A stretch of 64,000 nucleotides of DNA, taken from the NCBI RefSeq assembly GCF_000715075.1, contig NC_134081.1, forward strand, positions 65,491,653 through 65,555,652, written 5' to 3'. The notes below the pieces were generated by a model. The model did no database searches. It was given only the letters and a program-made list of their open reading frames with translations, and was not told the DNA's origin. Each line of letters begins with the position of its first letter. The first letter of the stretch is position 1. A program made the position numbers and the translations under genes. This document shows positions 23,718 to 36,052 of the stretch, piece after piece. This stretch comes from Nicotiana tabacum (Eukaryota; Streptophyta; Magnoliopsida; Solanales; Solanaceae).

Positions 23718-26700
23718 ATGCCTTCGACTAGGAAGCAAGCGATTAGTAAACGGCTTGATACAGCTGTGGGAGAGGGTAACATTCAGGTGCCTCCAGCCAG
23801 AGCAGGCCAAAGTGAGGCTCAGAGTGAGATGCCGTCTCATACCTCTCCGTCTCCTCTAGAGGATATTAGGAGGCACCCAGTACATCCAGTTCCTCCGTCT
23901 AGCACTACAGACCACGATATGTGCAGTGCGGTGCAATTGTTGACTAGCTTGGTAGCTGCTCAGGCTCAGAGGCAGAATACCGGTGCTGCTGATAAACCGG
24001 TTAGTGCGAGAGTTCGTGATTTTATTAATCTAGACCCTCCAGTGTTTACCGGATCAGACCCCAAGGAGGACCCACAAACATTTATTGATCAGATTCATCG
24101 TACATTGCGGGTTATGCATGCTAGTGATACGGAGGCAGTAGAGTTGGCTTCTTATCGGTTACGGGATTTAGCAGTTTTCTGGTATGATAGTTGGGAGAGA
24201 TCTAGGGGTCCGAACGCTCCTCCAGCCGTGTGGAAGGAATTTTCTGAGGCCTTTCTTCGTCACTACTTGCTAGTTGAGATACGACAAGCTAGAGCTGATA
24301 AGTTCTTGAACCTTCGACAGGGTAATATGAGTGTACGAGAGTGTAGTATACAGTTTGATTCTTTAGCAAGGTATGCTCCCCATATGGTGTCAGAGATGAG
24401 TGATAGGGTGCATCTGTTCGTGAACGGGTTGGGACCACATCTGATAAATGAGTGCACAACAGCCTCCTTGGTAGAGGGCATGGATATTTCCCGTATTCAG
24501 GCTTATGCCCAGACCCTAGAGGATCATAAGCGCCAGCAAAGGGCAGATAGGGAGCATGATAGGGGCCAGCATAAGAGGGCGAGATTTGCAGGCTATTCTG
24601 ATGAGTTCAGAGGCAGTATTAGGCCCCAATCTTCGCGGAGTTCAGCGCCACCTGTAGCTAGTGCTCCTCCACAGTTTCAGAGGCCTCGGTATGATCGATT
24701 TACCTATTCTGGTTTAGGTCAGAGTTCGAGGGCATCGGGCTCACAATTTCATAGAGATACTAGTCAGACGAGACCCCCAACACCTCGTTGTGATCAGTGC
24801 GGCAAGGCCCACTTTGGACTGTGCCGTCGAGGTTCCGATGCGTGCTATTCTTGCGGACAGCGTGGCCATATGATGCGGGATTGTCCTAACAGAGGAGGTG
24901 GTGGTATGGCTCAACCGACTGGATCTGTGTCTGGTTCTTCCTCATCAGTTCGACCTCCAGCACAAGGTTTTCAACAGTCGACAGGTCGTGGTAGAGGTAG
25001 AGGTTCAGTGCCGAGTTTGAGTGGTGCTCAAAATCGAACCTATGCTCTAGTAGGTCGACAAGATCTCGAGTCATCTCCGGATGTTGTTACAGGTATATTG
25101 TCTGTGTTTTCTTATGATGTATATGCGCTAATTGATCCAGGATCTACCTTATCATATGTTACACCCTTTGTGGCTAATAAGTTTGGCATTGAACCTGAAT
25201 TGATAAGTAAACCACTTGCGGTATCCACTCCGATAGGAGATTCTATGATTGCTAGAAGGGTATATAAAGGTTGCACTGTGATGATTTGTAGTCGTCAAAC
25301 CTCGGCAAATTTATTTGAGTTAGAAATGGTTGATTTCGATGTGATAATGGGAATGGACTGGTTGGCCTCATGCTATGCAAATGTTGACTGTCGTACGAAG
25401 ATGGTTAGGTTTCAGTTTCCTTGTGAACCCGCCATTAAATGGAAGGGGAACATTACTACGCCGAAAGGTAGGTTTATTTCCTATCTTAAGGCAAGGAAGA
25501 TGATCTCAAAAGGTTACATTTATCATCTTGTTCGCGTTAGGGATGCGGAGGCGAAGCCGCCTACTCTACAATTAATCCCCGTGGTCAATGAATGTCCAGA
25601 TGTTTGCCCAGATGAACTCCCAGGCCTTCCTCCTGAAAGGGAGATTGAGTTTAGCATTGATGCATTGCCTGACACTCAACCGATCTCTATCCCTCCATAC
25701 AGGATGGCCCCGGCAGAGTTGCGAGAGTTGAAGGCACAGTTGAAGGACTTGCTGGATAAGGGTTTCATTAGGCCTAGCACTTCACCTTGGGGTGCGCCAG
25801 TCTTGTTCGTGCGGAAGAAAGATGGGTCGTTAAGGATGTATATCGATTATCGACAGTTGAATAAGTTTACAATAAAGAACAAGTATCCACTTCCAAGAAT
25901 TGATGACCTGTTTGACCAACTCCAGGGTGCCAAATATTTCTCCAAGATTGACTTGCGTTCAGGGTATCATCAGGTGAGGGTTAAGGAGAAGGATATTCCA
26001 AAGACGGCCTTCCGGACAAGATATGGGCATTTTGAGTTCTTGGTGATGTCGTTCGGGCTAACAAATGCCCCAGCAGCCTTTATGGATCTCATGAATAGTG
26101 TATTCAGGCCCTATCTTGATGTGTTCGTGATCGTATTCATTGATGACATTCTGGTGTATTCTCGTTCGGAGGTGGAACATGCGGGCCACTTGCGAATAGT
26201 ATTACAGACCCTTCAGGATCATAAGTTTTATGCTAAGCTCTGTAAATGTGAATTCTGGCTGAACTCCGTAGCATTCCTTGGCCATGTGATATCTGATGAG
26301 GGTATTAGTGTCGACACTCAGAAGATCGATGCAGTGAAGAATTGGCCGAGACTTACAACACCGTCAGAAGTCCGCAGCTTCCTGGGGCTAGCAGGATATT
26401 ATAGGCGGTTTGTAGAAGGGTTTTCCTCTATATCAGCACCATTGACTAAGTTAACACAGAAAGCTACCAAATTCCAGTGGTCTGATGCTTGTGAACATAG
26501 TTTTCAGGAGCTAAAGAATCGATTGACATCCGCGCCAGTGCTCACTCTCCCAGAAGGAACAGAAGGTTATGTGGTATATTGTGATGCCTCAGGTATAGGT
26601 TTGGGGTGCGTATTGATGCAACGTGGGAAGGTGATTGCTTATGCATCAAGACAATTGAAGAAGCATGAAAAGAATTACCCGACTCATGATTTGGAATTGG

Positions 26701-28523
26701 CTACAGTAATATATGCTTTGAAGATATGGCGGCACTACTTATACGGCGTCCATGTTGACATCTACACAGATCACAAGAGTTTACAATACATCTTCAAGCA
26801 GAAGGAGTTGAATTTGAGGCAGCGTAGGTGGCTTGAATTACTGAAAGACTATGACGTCGAGATATTGTACCATCCCGGTAAAGCCAATGTTGTGGCAGAC
26901 GCTCTCAGCCATAAGTCAATGGGAAGCTTAATACATATTGAGGCAGGTAGACAAGGGTTGACCAAAGAGCTTCACCAGCTGGCCAATATGAGAATCAGAT
27001 TGTTGGACTCTGATGACGGAGGTGTTACTGTACAGAATACAGCAGAATCATCTTTGGTAGCCGAGGTAAAAGCACGGCAATATGAAGATCCTACCTTAGT
27101 AAGATTGAGAGAGGGAATTCAGCAGTGTAAGATTACAGCTTTCAAGATCGGAGGAGATGGGACACTGAGATACCAGGGCCGATTATGTGTACCTAGTGTG
27201 GCAGGGTTGCGAGAGAAGATTATGATTGAGATTCACCAGTCCCGATATTCTATCCATCCTGGCTCGACAAAGATGTATCATGACGTTAAGGAGCAGTATT
27301 GGTGGGATAACATGAAGAAGTCTATTGCAGAATTTGTAGCCCAGTGTCCTAATTGTCAACAAGTAAAGATCGAGCATCAGAAACCTAGTGGATTGATTCA
27401 GAATATAGAGATTCCGACCTGGAAATGGGAGGTGATTAATATGGACTTCATTATTGGATTACCTCGCTCTTATCATAAGTTTGACTCCATCTAGGTGATA
27501 GTTGATCGACTTACAAAATTTGCCCATTTTTTGCCAGTTAAGACAACTTACACGGCTGAAGATTATGCGAAGTTGTATATCAAGGAGATTTTTAGGCTTC
27601 ATGGTGTGCCGGTATCTATTATATCAGACCGAGGAGCTCAATTTACGGCCAACTTTTGGAGGTCTTTTCAGAAGGGTTTAGGCACACAAGTAAATCTCAG
27701 CACTGCATTCCATCCGCAGACTGACGGACAGACTGAACGTACCATCTAGACGCTTGAAGATATGCTACAAGCATGTGTTCTAGATTTCAAGGGGAATTGG
27801 GATGACCATCTGGCACTTATAGAATTTGCCTACAATAATATCTACCATTTCAGTATTAAAATGGCCCCGTATGAGGCACTGTACGGGAGGAGATGTAGAT
27901 CACCAGTTGGATGGTTCGAAGTCGGTGAGACAGAATTATATGGGCCAGATTTGATTCACCAAGCCATTGAGAAGGTGAAAGTGATACAAGAGCGACTGAG
28001 GACGGCACAAAGCAGGCAAAAGTCTTATTCCGACGTCCGACGTCGTGATCTGGAATTTGAGGTTGGTGATTGGGTTTTCCTGAAGATCTCGTCGATGAAG
28101 GGTGTTAAGTGTTTTGGGAAGAAGGGTAAGTTGAGTCCGCGGTATATTGGGCCGTACAAAATTCTTCGACGAATTGGACAGGTTGCTTACGAGTTAGAAT
28201 TGCCATCTGAATTGGAATTTGTCCAACCGGTATTCCATGTATCTATGTTGAGGAAATATATTGGAGACCCTTCTCGGGTCGTCCCTATCAAAGATGTACA
28301 AGTTACAAAGGATCTATCATATGATGAAGTGCCAGTGGCTATATTAGATCGACAAGTCCGCAAGCTGAGAACAAAGGATGTAGCTTCCGTGAAAGTATTA
28401 TGGAGGAACAAGAATATAGAAGAAATGACATGGGAAGCAGAAGAGGAGATGAAGTCTAAATACCCTTACCTATTCCAGAGTGAAGATAACGAGGATGCTG
28501 GGGGAAAGAAGGCCGCATTATAA
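23718..28523 (+). pseudogene. Tekay-type gag-pol polyprotein, two nonsense codons
   Basis: One frame of 1601 codons from ATG 23718 to TAA 28523. Order: gag domain (about 110-260), CCHC knuckle [14 protein letters not shown] (376-389), aspartic protease DPGST (473-477), reverse transcriptase with FIDDILVYS (catalytic Asp 809-810), RNase H (YCDASG, TDHKSL), integrase zinc region ([18 protein letters not shown]), integrase core with SDRGAQF and HPQTDGQTE, and a C-terminal chromodomain-like tail (about 1535-1590). Only two lesions interrupt it, TAG at 27492-27494 (expected Trp) and TAG at 27747-27749 (expected Gln), both in integrase and both G:C to A:T changes. RNase H ends in DALSHK, where DALSRK is usual. 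Such proteins assemble particles, copy the RNA and integrate it into chromatin. Confidence 0.95.
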
Positions 28524-28771
28524 GGTGAAACGGCTCTATGAGGTAAGCAATAGCTTGTGAATACTCTTTTCTTTAATACAAAATGGTAATATGCAGATAA
28601 TGTACATATCTATAATGCTTTGTATAGTCTTGTAAGGCCATAGGTTAGGTTTAACTGCTTGCAAGTTTTGCTAGTGTCCATTTTATAGGGGAAACTCAGC
28701 CGAAAATCTCCGTCGGAATCCACAATGAGTTAGACACCCCATAAACCCTTACATTCGAGGACGAATGTTCC

Positions 28772-28785
28772 TAAGGGGGAGAGGG
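28772..28785 (+). promoter_or_regulatory. polypurine tract of the young chromovirus
   Basis: A purine run (AAGGGGGAGAGGG) immediately precedes the 3' LTR and would prime plus-strand synthesis. It follows the motif TTCGAGGACGAATGT at about 28755. Confidence 0.9.
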
Positions 28786-31295
28786 TGTTACAACCCAAAT
28801 TCGCATACCATAGATCACGCCGTAAGTTAGTCGACGTAAATCCAAGAAGAGATTATCTTTGAGATGATAAGAAGTTAATCCTATTAGTCTTAAACGATAC
28901 AAGGGTGTATAAGAGTGGTTAACAAGTATTTGAAATTAAACGAATCAAGGATGTTGTAACCCGTATTTTCGGGTAACACTAGAGGTGATTAATTGTCCCA
29001 AGAGGTCTTGTTTTAATGTATTTGAATCATATAATATCCGCATCATAAGTCTTGAAGTCAAGCGAGTTATGAAACAAAAGTCGATAAAAGTTGTCGCAAC
29101 TTAGGTTTATAATTTTACTTAAACTTTAGGTCAAATGTTACTGCATTTTTCTCCCAATGTGCTTGGAATTATGGGGTGATCTACCTATCAAATTGAAGAT
29201 CTATGAGTCTAGTTTCCAACGCATTAAACCGTTCATCGATACGATCTCGGAATAGAGAGATATTCGTATTTTTGCGAGAGTGCGCCAAGCTGCTCTCTAT
29301 GGGGCCCACAAAGGCGGTTTAAGACATATGGACATATATAAGATACCTCAACCCCGTTTTAAGTCATTATTTTTCAGTATATTCAGACCTTATAACCCTA
29401 AAAACAGTCTCTCAAGGTTCTCTCATGATCCAAGACCCAAACAAAGGGCAAACAACACAAATCAAATGTCGGGAATCCCGTGGCGCTAGTAAGTTTCTTG
29501 TTCTTCTTGTTGTTGCTGATTTTTGTGTTGTTCCAGCTCGTGTGGGAGGTTTTTTTAAGTGTTTTATGTCCTGTAAATACACCTTCAAGTTTTTAATATC
29601 AACCCTAGGTGATTTCAAGTCTTCTAAAGTAATTCTAGTGCCGAAAAACCCGAATTAATTGCTAGTTTCGCTTCCTTGTTCATGTGGCAGAATTGAAGGG
29701 ATATTTCGTGGAAAATTAAGGTCAAATTGGAGTTGTTCTTTCTATTTAAAGATAAGGAACCTCTTACTCTATATATATTTAAGATTATCCAAGTTGCAGC
29801 TAAGTCGTTGAAGCTAGAACTTGTGAAATATATATCGAAAGGCTTTGTAGTAATGTTGTTGGTTGGTGGACTGTTTTGGAGGCTCAATATGATTATTAAT
29901 GATGTTGTTTGGGCTGTTTGGTGATTGTATTGACTTGTGGGAAGTCATATAAATAGGGGAGGTACTGTCTGTTTCATCGTAAAATAGGTTGTGGTCGATA
30001 CATAATAGTTACGACGCTTAAACGATAATGATAGTGTCATTTGTCTTATTGTAGACTAAGGAGTCGTGACATTTGCATAGCTTGAGGTTGGGCAGTATAT
30101 ACAAGGTATGTGAGGCTATCCCCTTCATTCTTTTGCACGACTCCGATTGTACATAATGTAATGAACGAGCTCCCAAAGATACTCTACTCTTAGAAGCTAG
30201 CAGTACTTACATTGCTGCCCTTCTTATGAAACGATTGATATTGATGTTACTTCTCTTATTCTTATATTATCAATGTTGTTGGTAGTTCCTTATTCTTATA
30301 AGATTCTTGATGAAGAGTTAATCCTAATAACATGTACGAAGGATACCGAGCTTACGTCACTCCGAAAGGTTCAAAATGTGATTCCAATGAGTCCAGCATG
30401 CATCATATATATGTATCTATTTTACTCTACCGAGCCGTGCTATAGTCGGCCGGGTATGGCACCTATTGTACAACCACTGATCAGTTGGGTTTTACCGAGC
30501 TCCACGTGGCCGGGTACGATTCTACCGAGCCCTATGATGGCCGGGTATGTTTTACCAAGCCTATTACGGCCGGGTACGATATGATGATGGTGATGCCCAC
30601 AAAGGCGTATGTTTTAAAAGTTTATGTATATATATGTATGTATCATGTATTTCATGTCAGTAGCCCTCAGAGGTACCCAGATGTCACAGGTTGTATATTC
30701 TCTATCCCTGTTTACATTACTGTTCTCACTTATGCTTTCCTGCCTTATATACTCAGTACTTTATTCCTACTGACGTCCTTTTTATTTGTGGACACTGCAT
30801 GTCGTGCTGCAGGTCCTGATAGATGGGTAGACGCAGCTCCCCCATCACAGTAGGCTATCCGGTTCAGCGGTTATTGGCGAGATCCCTTCTCCGGACTTGC
30901 CGTGGTCTTGGTATGCATTTTTGTTATAGACATTATGGGTATGTCGGGGCCCTGTTCCGGCAATGTTGTAGCATTTATGTTCTTTTAGAGGCTCATAGAT
31001 AGGTGTCGACTTATGTATGGTTTAGAATGCCTTGTCGGCTGATTTTTGTTGTATAGTCTTTCATGGCATCATGGTAGCTCGTACCTTATATATAGTTTCT
31101 TGACAGTCTTGTCGTCCCATGTTATGTATGTTCATGACATTATCTTTCATTGTTGGATGTTCATGATCCATGTCTACTATTTATATTGATCTTGTTGGCC
31201 CTTAAAGATAATAAGGAAGGGTAAATAAAATGTACGTTGGTGCTCGGCAAGTATGGCCCGGGTGCTAGTCATGACCCTCCAGTTGGGTCGTGACA
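28786..31295 (+). repeat. 3' LTR of the young chromovirus
   Basis: 2510 bp, collinear with 21003-23512 with no net length change, followed by the GCTAA duplication. Confidence 0.97.
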
Positions 31296-31300
31296 GCTAA

Positions 31301-31400
31301 TACCGATCGAGTTCAATCGGTAATTTTAAATTTCTAGAATTTTTTTTTTAACATTTCCAATCGACTTCGGTCAGTATACGATCGGTTTTCTAGGTAAATT
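31301..31400. repeat. CACTA left subterminal repeats, continued
   Basis: Palindromic ACCGATCGAGTTCAATCGGT and CGACTTCGGTCAGTATACGATCGGT continue the array interrupted at 21002. Confidence 0.82.
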
Positions 31401-31739
31401 TTTGAAGAATACAGCAATTTTACATGTGCACCACCTATCAACAACCAATAACCTATAATGGCAGTATTACATTGTTCCATTCAACCAATAATAACAATAA
31501 TAACAACTATCAAAGCTATATTAACAATATTTATAGAGTTTTAAAAAATTCAACAACAAAACGTTTCGCAAGTTAAAACTTTAAACATCATTCAATGAGT
31601 GTTTTGTATTACATCATCTCTATATTCACTACTAGAAGTTTCATCGTCGGCATGGTTTGAAGGATCATGATGAGAAGGATTAGCATCTGGGGAAGACTCA
31701 CGAGACCGTGGAATTGGGAAAGCACCACTAGCAATATAC

Positions 31740-32690
31740 GTCCCTATTTAGTAGTTGACCTTGAAGGATATCAAATTGTTTATCTCTCTTTTATTCTCTA
31801 GCCTTTACCTCTTCAAGCTCTGCCAACAGCTTTGCAATCTTCTTCTCCAGAGCCGAGAGAGTCAACCTATCAAGTGCCTCGCCCTAGGCCTAAGTCCCTA
31901 TACCTTGCAATCCAGCCCTATAGCGCTGAAATGATATCTCTGGAAGGCCGTATTATATCCCCTCTTTAGGACTACCAACAACATCCAACCATATCTTATG
32001 TGCTTTCTTTGTCTGAAATGGAAGGTCGCTCGCCTTGCTCATTCAGTGGCAAGCTTAGACTGTACTATTCCACAGTAGTCTTTAACGACCCTTTATTTAG
32101 AAAATAGATAATTAGTAACTATATAATATTATAAACATTAATTTTAAGTTACAGTAGTTATGAAACTTATATATGTAGTCTCCGTCCGGTCCTCGACCCA
32201 TCTAGTTAGATCTGTTGGTGTCATCTTCTTTCGGATGTGAGTCTCCGTGAAGAACTCATCATGAGTCATCTTCCTCCATATTTTCTTCCTACAAATATAA
32301 AAAAACATGTTAAATAAATTAAAATATATAAGTTCGATAAAAATAGATGTAAATATTTTAAGGAATTACCAGTAGTCTCCTCGTAGTCCCCATGCTCCTT
32401 GCACCCACACAATACAAGAAGCCACCCTTCTCATATGCTTGGAACTTCTTTCCCTATTGACCCCTCTTCTCAAAATCCTCTGTGGCCCACTGCCTCAGCA
32501 GATCCTCCCACAAATGCGGTAGAACCCATGAAGGCTTCTTGTTTTTATTTTGAGCAGAACAGAAGGAATCAGATAGCCTCTTACGGCATTTGAACTCAAA
32601 ATTAGCAAGAATGGCACTGTTATACCGGTCCTCCCATGCACACTTAGTCTGCAAAAGAAGTGCGTAACGTTAGATGAAAATATTGTTAAT
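31740..32690 (-). pseudogene. CACTA second gene remnant (PTTA/En-Spm, TnpA-like)
   Basis: On the minus strand 32454-32654 encodes a stretch (WEDRYNSAILANFEFKCRKR, then WVLPHLWEDLLRQW) with the layout of the plant Ptta/En/Spm transposase domain. Further down at 31740-31860 a Leu/Glu-rich coiled-coil (KIAKLLAELEEVKARE) leads to a terminal stop, as in the C-terminal end of such proteins. Intervening sequence has splice-like AT-rich gaps and stops (for example after KARE). TnpA-type proteins bind the subterminal repeats and assist the transposase. The copy looks inactive. Confidence 0.7.
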
Positions 32691-33020
32691 ATAGTACTTA
32701 AATAGATAAGAATTGTATTAAAAGCTTAAATTGGTTGAAAAGCTTCAGTGATTATCTTTGTGGTCTGATGACGTGGTATGAACCTGCAACATAGCAATTA
32801 CATTAAATAAAACAAGACTGATTATTATAATTCAGTAAAAACAAAGATGTAATAAATAAATCTTACCTATTTCCCCCGGGCCTGATGATCATCCTATGAT
32901 AACGATCATACCACACTGCATCTGGATCATATCAACTTCTTCTAATATGCGTTGAGGATCATAGGATGTTTATTTATCAACTTAAATAAACTCTTCACTT
33001 ATTTTATTTTCATCAGGTGA

Positions 33021-33410
33021 TTATGCGTCCTCATTTTCTATGGTTTTTATTTCCTCCATATCAACTTCTTCTAATATGCGTTGAGGATGCTCCAAGTCAT
33101 TTTGTAACTGATCGTCCACCATTTGGTTAACACTTAAGGTATCATTTTGGTAAGTAACATCAAGTACATTCTCAACTTCCACCCTACCAACAGGCTTAGT
33201 TTTGATTGCAACCATCCAATCAGCTTTATCCCTCCGCATTGGATATGGAGCATAATACACTTGTCTAACAATTTCTATAATTATAAGAGGATCATAGAGA
33301 TCATACTCCCTCTTTTATTAACCCCAATTATGTTGTACTACGAGTATACATTTGTATCTCTTCTAGGTGTTAGGTCAAATCCCTTGCATCGAAAAAGTAT
33401 GATCTTCTTA
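33021..33410 (-). pseudogene. CACTA transposase-associated domain (DUF4216), C-terminal part
   Basis: The minus-strand stretch VYYAPYPMRRDKADWMVAIK followed by GRVEVENVLDVTYQND is the DUF4216 pattern found C-terminal to Tnp2 in plant CACTA proteins. It ends in an acidic tail. It is the direct continuation of the fragment ending at 50842: the two halves meet exactly at the TTTGG duplication of the 33416-50836 insertion. A stop and a frameshift lie between 33260 and 33380. Confidence 0.82.
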
Positions 33411-33415
33411 TTTGG

Positions 33416-36021
33416 TGTAATGACCTGGTCGGTCGTTTTGAGAGTTGTAGCCTCATTCCCTAATTTGTTGTTCATTCCCTTCTTAATTGTTATTATGTAA
33501 CTTGCCGGGGTAGTTGGTTCAGGTCTGGGGAGACTTCGGAATGAGTTAAGACATTTAGTCTCAAAGTTAGAAGCTTAAGTTGAAATGGTTGACCGGATGT
33601 TGACCTATGTGTAAACGACTCTGGAATGGAGTTTTTATGGTTCCGTTAGCTCTGTTGGGTGATTTTGGACTTAGGAGTGTGTCCAGACTGCAAATTTGAG
33701 GTCCGTAGTTGAATTAGGCTTGAAATGGCGAAAGTTAGAAATTTTAAAGTTTGACCGAGAGTAGACATTTTGGTTACCGGGTTCAGATTAGAGTTCCATT
33801 AGTTGGAGTAGGTCTGTGGTGTCATTTGTGACTTGTGTGCAAAATTTGAGGTCAATCGGACGTGATTTTATAGGTTTTAGCATCGAATGTAGAAGTTAGA
33901 AGTTCAAAAGTTTATTAGGCTTGAATTGATGTGCGATTCATGGTTTTAGCATTGTTTGATGTGATTTGAAGGCTTGACTAAGTTCGTATCGTGTTTTAGG
34001 ACTGGTTGGTATATTTGGTTGAGGTTTCGGGGGCCTCAGGTGGTGTTCGGACGATTATCGGATCAAATTTGGAGTTTGAGAGATTGCTGAAGCACTAGGT
34101 CTGGTGCAATCGCACCTGCGAAGGTTTTGATCGCAGGTGCGAAGCCGCATGTGTGCATCAGCCATCGCAGAAGTAGCCAAGAATGGAGCTCGACAGCGCA
34201 CGCATGTTCGAACGGTTTGCCCGTGCCTACGAGGTCGTAGGTGCGAAGTGATGAATATAGAAGTAGAGTTGTCCGGTGGGGGAGTTTGCAAAGGTGTGAT
34301 GGGAATTCTGCACCCGCGAGAGCACAGATGCGGAGGCAGGATCGCAGAAGCGAAGGGAGCCTTTGAGCCACTTGACAGTATATTAAAATCGAGGGTTCCG
34401 TGATTTTCATCATTTTGAACATTTCAAGCTCGAGGTTTGGCGTATTTTGAGAGGGATTTTGAAGGGATTCTTGAGGTAAGTCAATTGTGGTTAAATTTAT
34501 TCAATAATTATGTTTCCCCATTTATTTTCCCACCTAGATTGTGTGGATTTGAGGTATAATTTTGGAGTTTGAGGCTAGGGATTTTGAGAGTTTAAATTGA
34601 GAATTTGGGTGTCGATTTGGTGTTGGATTTTGGTAAATTTGGTATGGTTGGACTCGTGGTTGAATGGGCTTCCAGATTTTATGACTTTTGTTGGATTCTG
34701 AGACGTGGGCCCAAGGGGCCGACGTTTGAGTTGACTTTTTGACTTTTGATTAAGAACTTAGTATTTTTTAATCGAATTGATTCCTTTAGCTCGTGTTGAT
34801 TGTATCGAACTATTTGTGGCTAGATTCTAGTCATTTGGAGACCGTTTCGCGAGGCAAGGACATGTTGGAGTAGAGTTTCGCACAGTTTGAAGTAAGTAAT
34901 ACTTCTAAACTTAGTTCCGATGGTATGAAACCCCAAATTTCGTGTAATGTGATTCGTGTTGAGGTGACGCATGTGCTAGGTGGCGGGCGTGTGTGGGTGT
35001 GCACCGTAAGAATTATGACTTGGTTGATTCCATGAAACTGAATAGTTGATTAATGTTGTTGTTACCTGTATTTTTACCATGTGTTAGAGCCATTAAGTTG
35101 TCAGTCATGTTAGAAATCCTGCTTAGGCTATATATTAGTACTGTTGGGCCCTCAGAGGTCGTGTTACTTGTTGAATTATTTGCGCTAATTTCCATTTGTA
35201 CTCGGTCACACCTATGTTTTTTCATATTATGTCTCAATAACTGTTGTCCTTTACTTGATACATCATATCATTATTGTTTGGGCTGAATAACATGATTCTG
35301 GTGAGCCCGAGAGACTGGAGAGATTAGTTACTGAGGGAGACAAAGGATCTATTGTGAGTGATGTTTATGGGATCAGGTTGTACGCCGCAGCAGGTTTTAT
35401 TTATTCATGCCAAGATTTGTATTTTTATAGTGCTTGGGCTGGATCGCCCCCTCCTGAGTCTACACATCCATAGTGGGTGCAATTGCGAGTAGTTATTTAC
35501 ATTTGGGCTGGATCTGTCCTGGTTTATTTGCATTTGGGCTGGATCTGCCCTATTTTACTTGCATTTGGGCTGGATCTGCCCTGTTAAGTGTTATGTTTTA
35601 TTGCAAATCTAAAAGCATATCTAAATTCTTGTACCTCTACTTGTTAAATTATGAATTTCTGAGTTATCACTGTCATATTTTCTGTAACGTTCCGTACTAT
35701 TAAATGTTGAGAGTGGGATGTAATATTTGAACTTGTCACTACTTTCAGTCCAAACATTAGATTTGTTACTTATTGAGTTGGTTATACTCACGCTACACCC
35801 TGCACCTCATGTGCAGATCCGGGTGTTTTCGGTCAGGCCGTTGTTGATTTGCTGAGTCCAGACCTTCGGAGATCATCAAGGTAGTTGTTTGGCGTCCGCA
35901 GACCTTGACTCTCCTCCCTTATCTTTCTGTTTACTTATTCAGATTTACTTTCTAGTCAATGTACCATACTATGTCATTATGTAGATACTTATGTACTCAG
36001 TGACACCCCGATTTTAGGAAG
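33416..36021 (+). repeat. LTR A, truncated at its 3' end
   Basis: It starts TGTAATGACCTGG and runs collinear with LTR C up to CCCCGATTTTAGGAAG. The last ~165 bp of the LTR, the primer-binding site and the beginning of gag are missing. It contains about 90 bp (about 34060-34150) absent from LTR C, which makes A-type and C-type sequence distinguishable. Confidence 0.92.
35483..35585. repeat. LTR minisatellite TTTGGGCTGGATCTGCCCT
   Basis: Three units of about 31-34 bp. Equivalent arrays are at about 43175-43262 (LTR B) and 50145-50230 (LTR C). Confidence 0.85.
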
Positions 36022-36052
36022 ACTTTCTAGTCAGTGTACCATACTATGTCAT
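36022..36052 (+). other. templated filler at a deletion junction, copy 1
   Basis: These 31 bp repeat 35947-35977, located 75 bp upstream, with one mismatch. They join the truncated LTR to codons inside gag. Confidence 0.85.

Larger units (their letters stand above)
21003..31295 (+). mobile_element. Young Tekay-type chromovirus (Ty3) nested in CACTA
   Basis: The LTRs at 21003-23512 and 28786-31295 are both exactly 2510 bp, begin TGTTACAACCC and end GTCGTGACA. The target duplication GCTAA is at 20998-21002 and 31296-31300. The primer-binding site is at 23517 and the purine tract at 28774-28785. By eye the LTRs differ at about 45 sites (about 1.8%), the lowest divergence of any pair here. One long gag-pol frame fills the interior. 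Confidence 0.97.
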
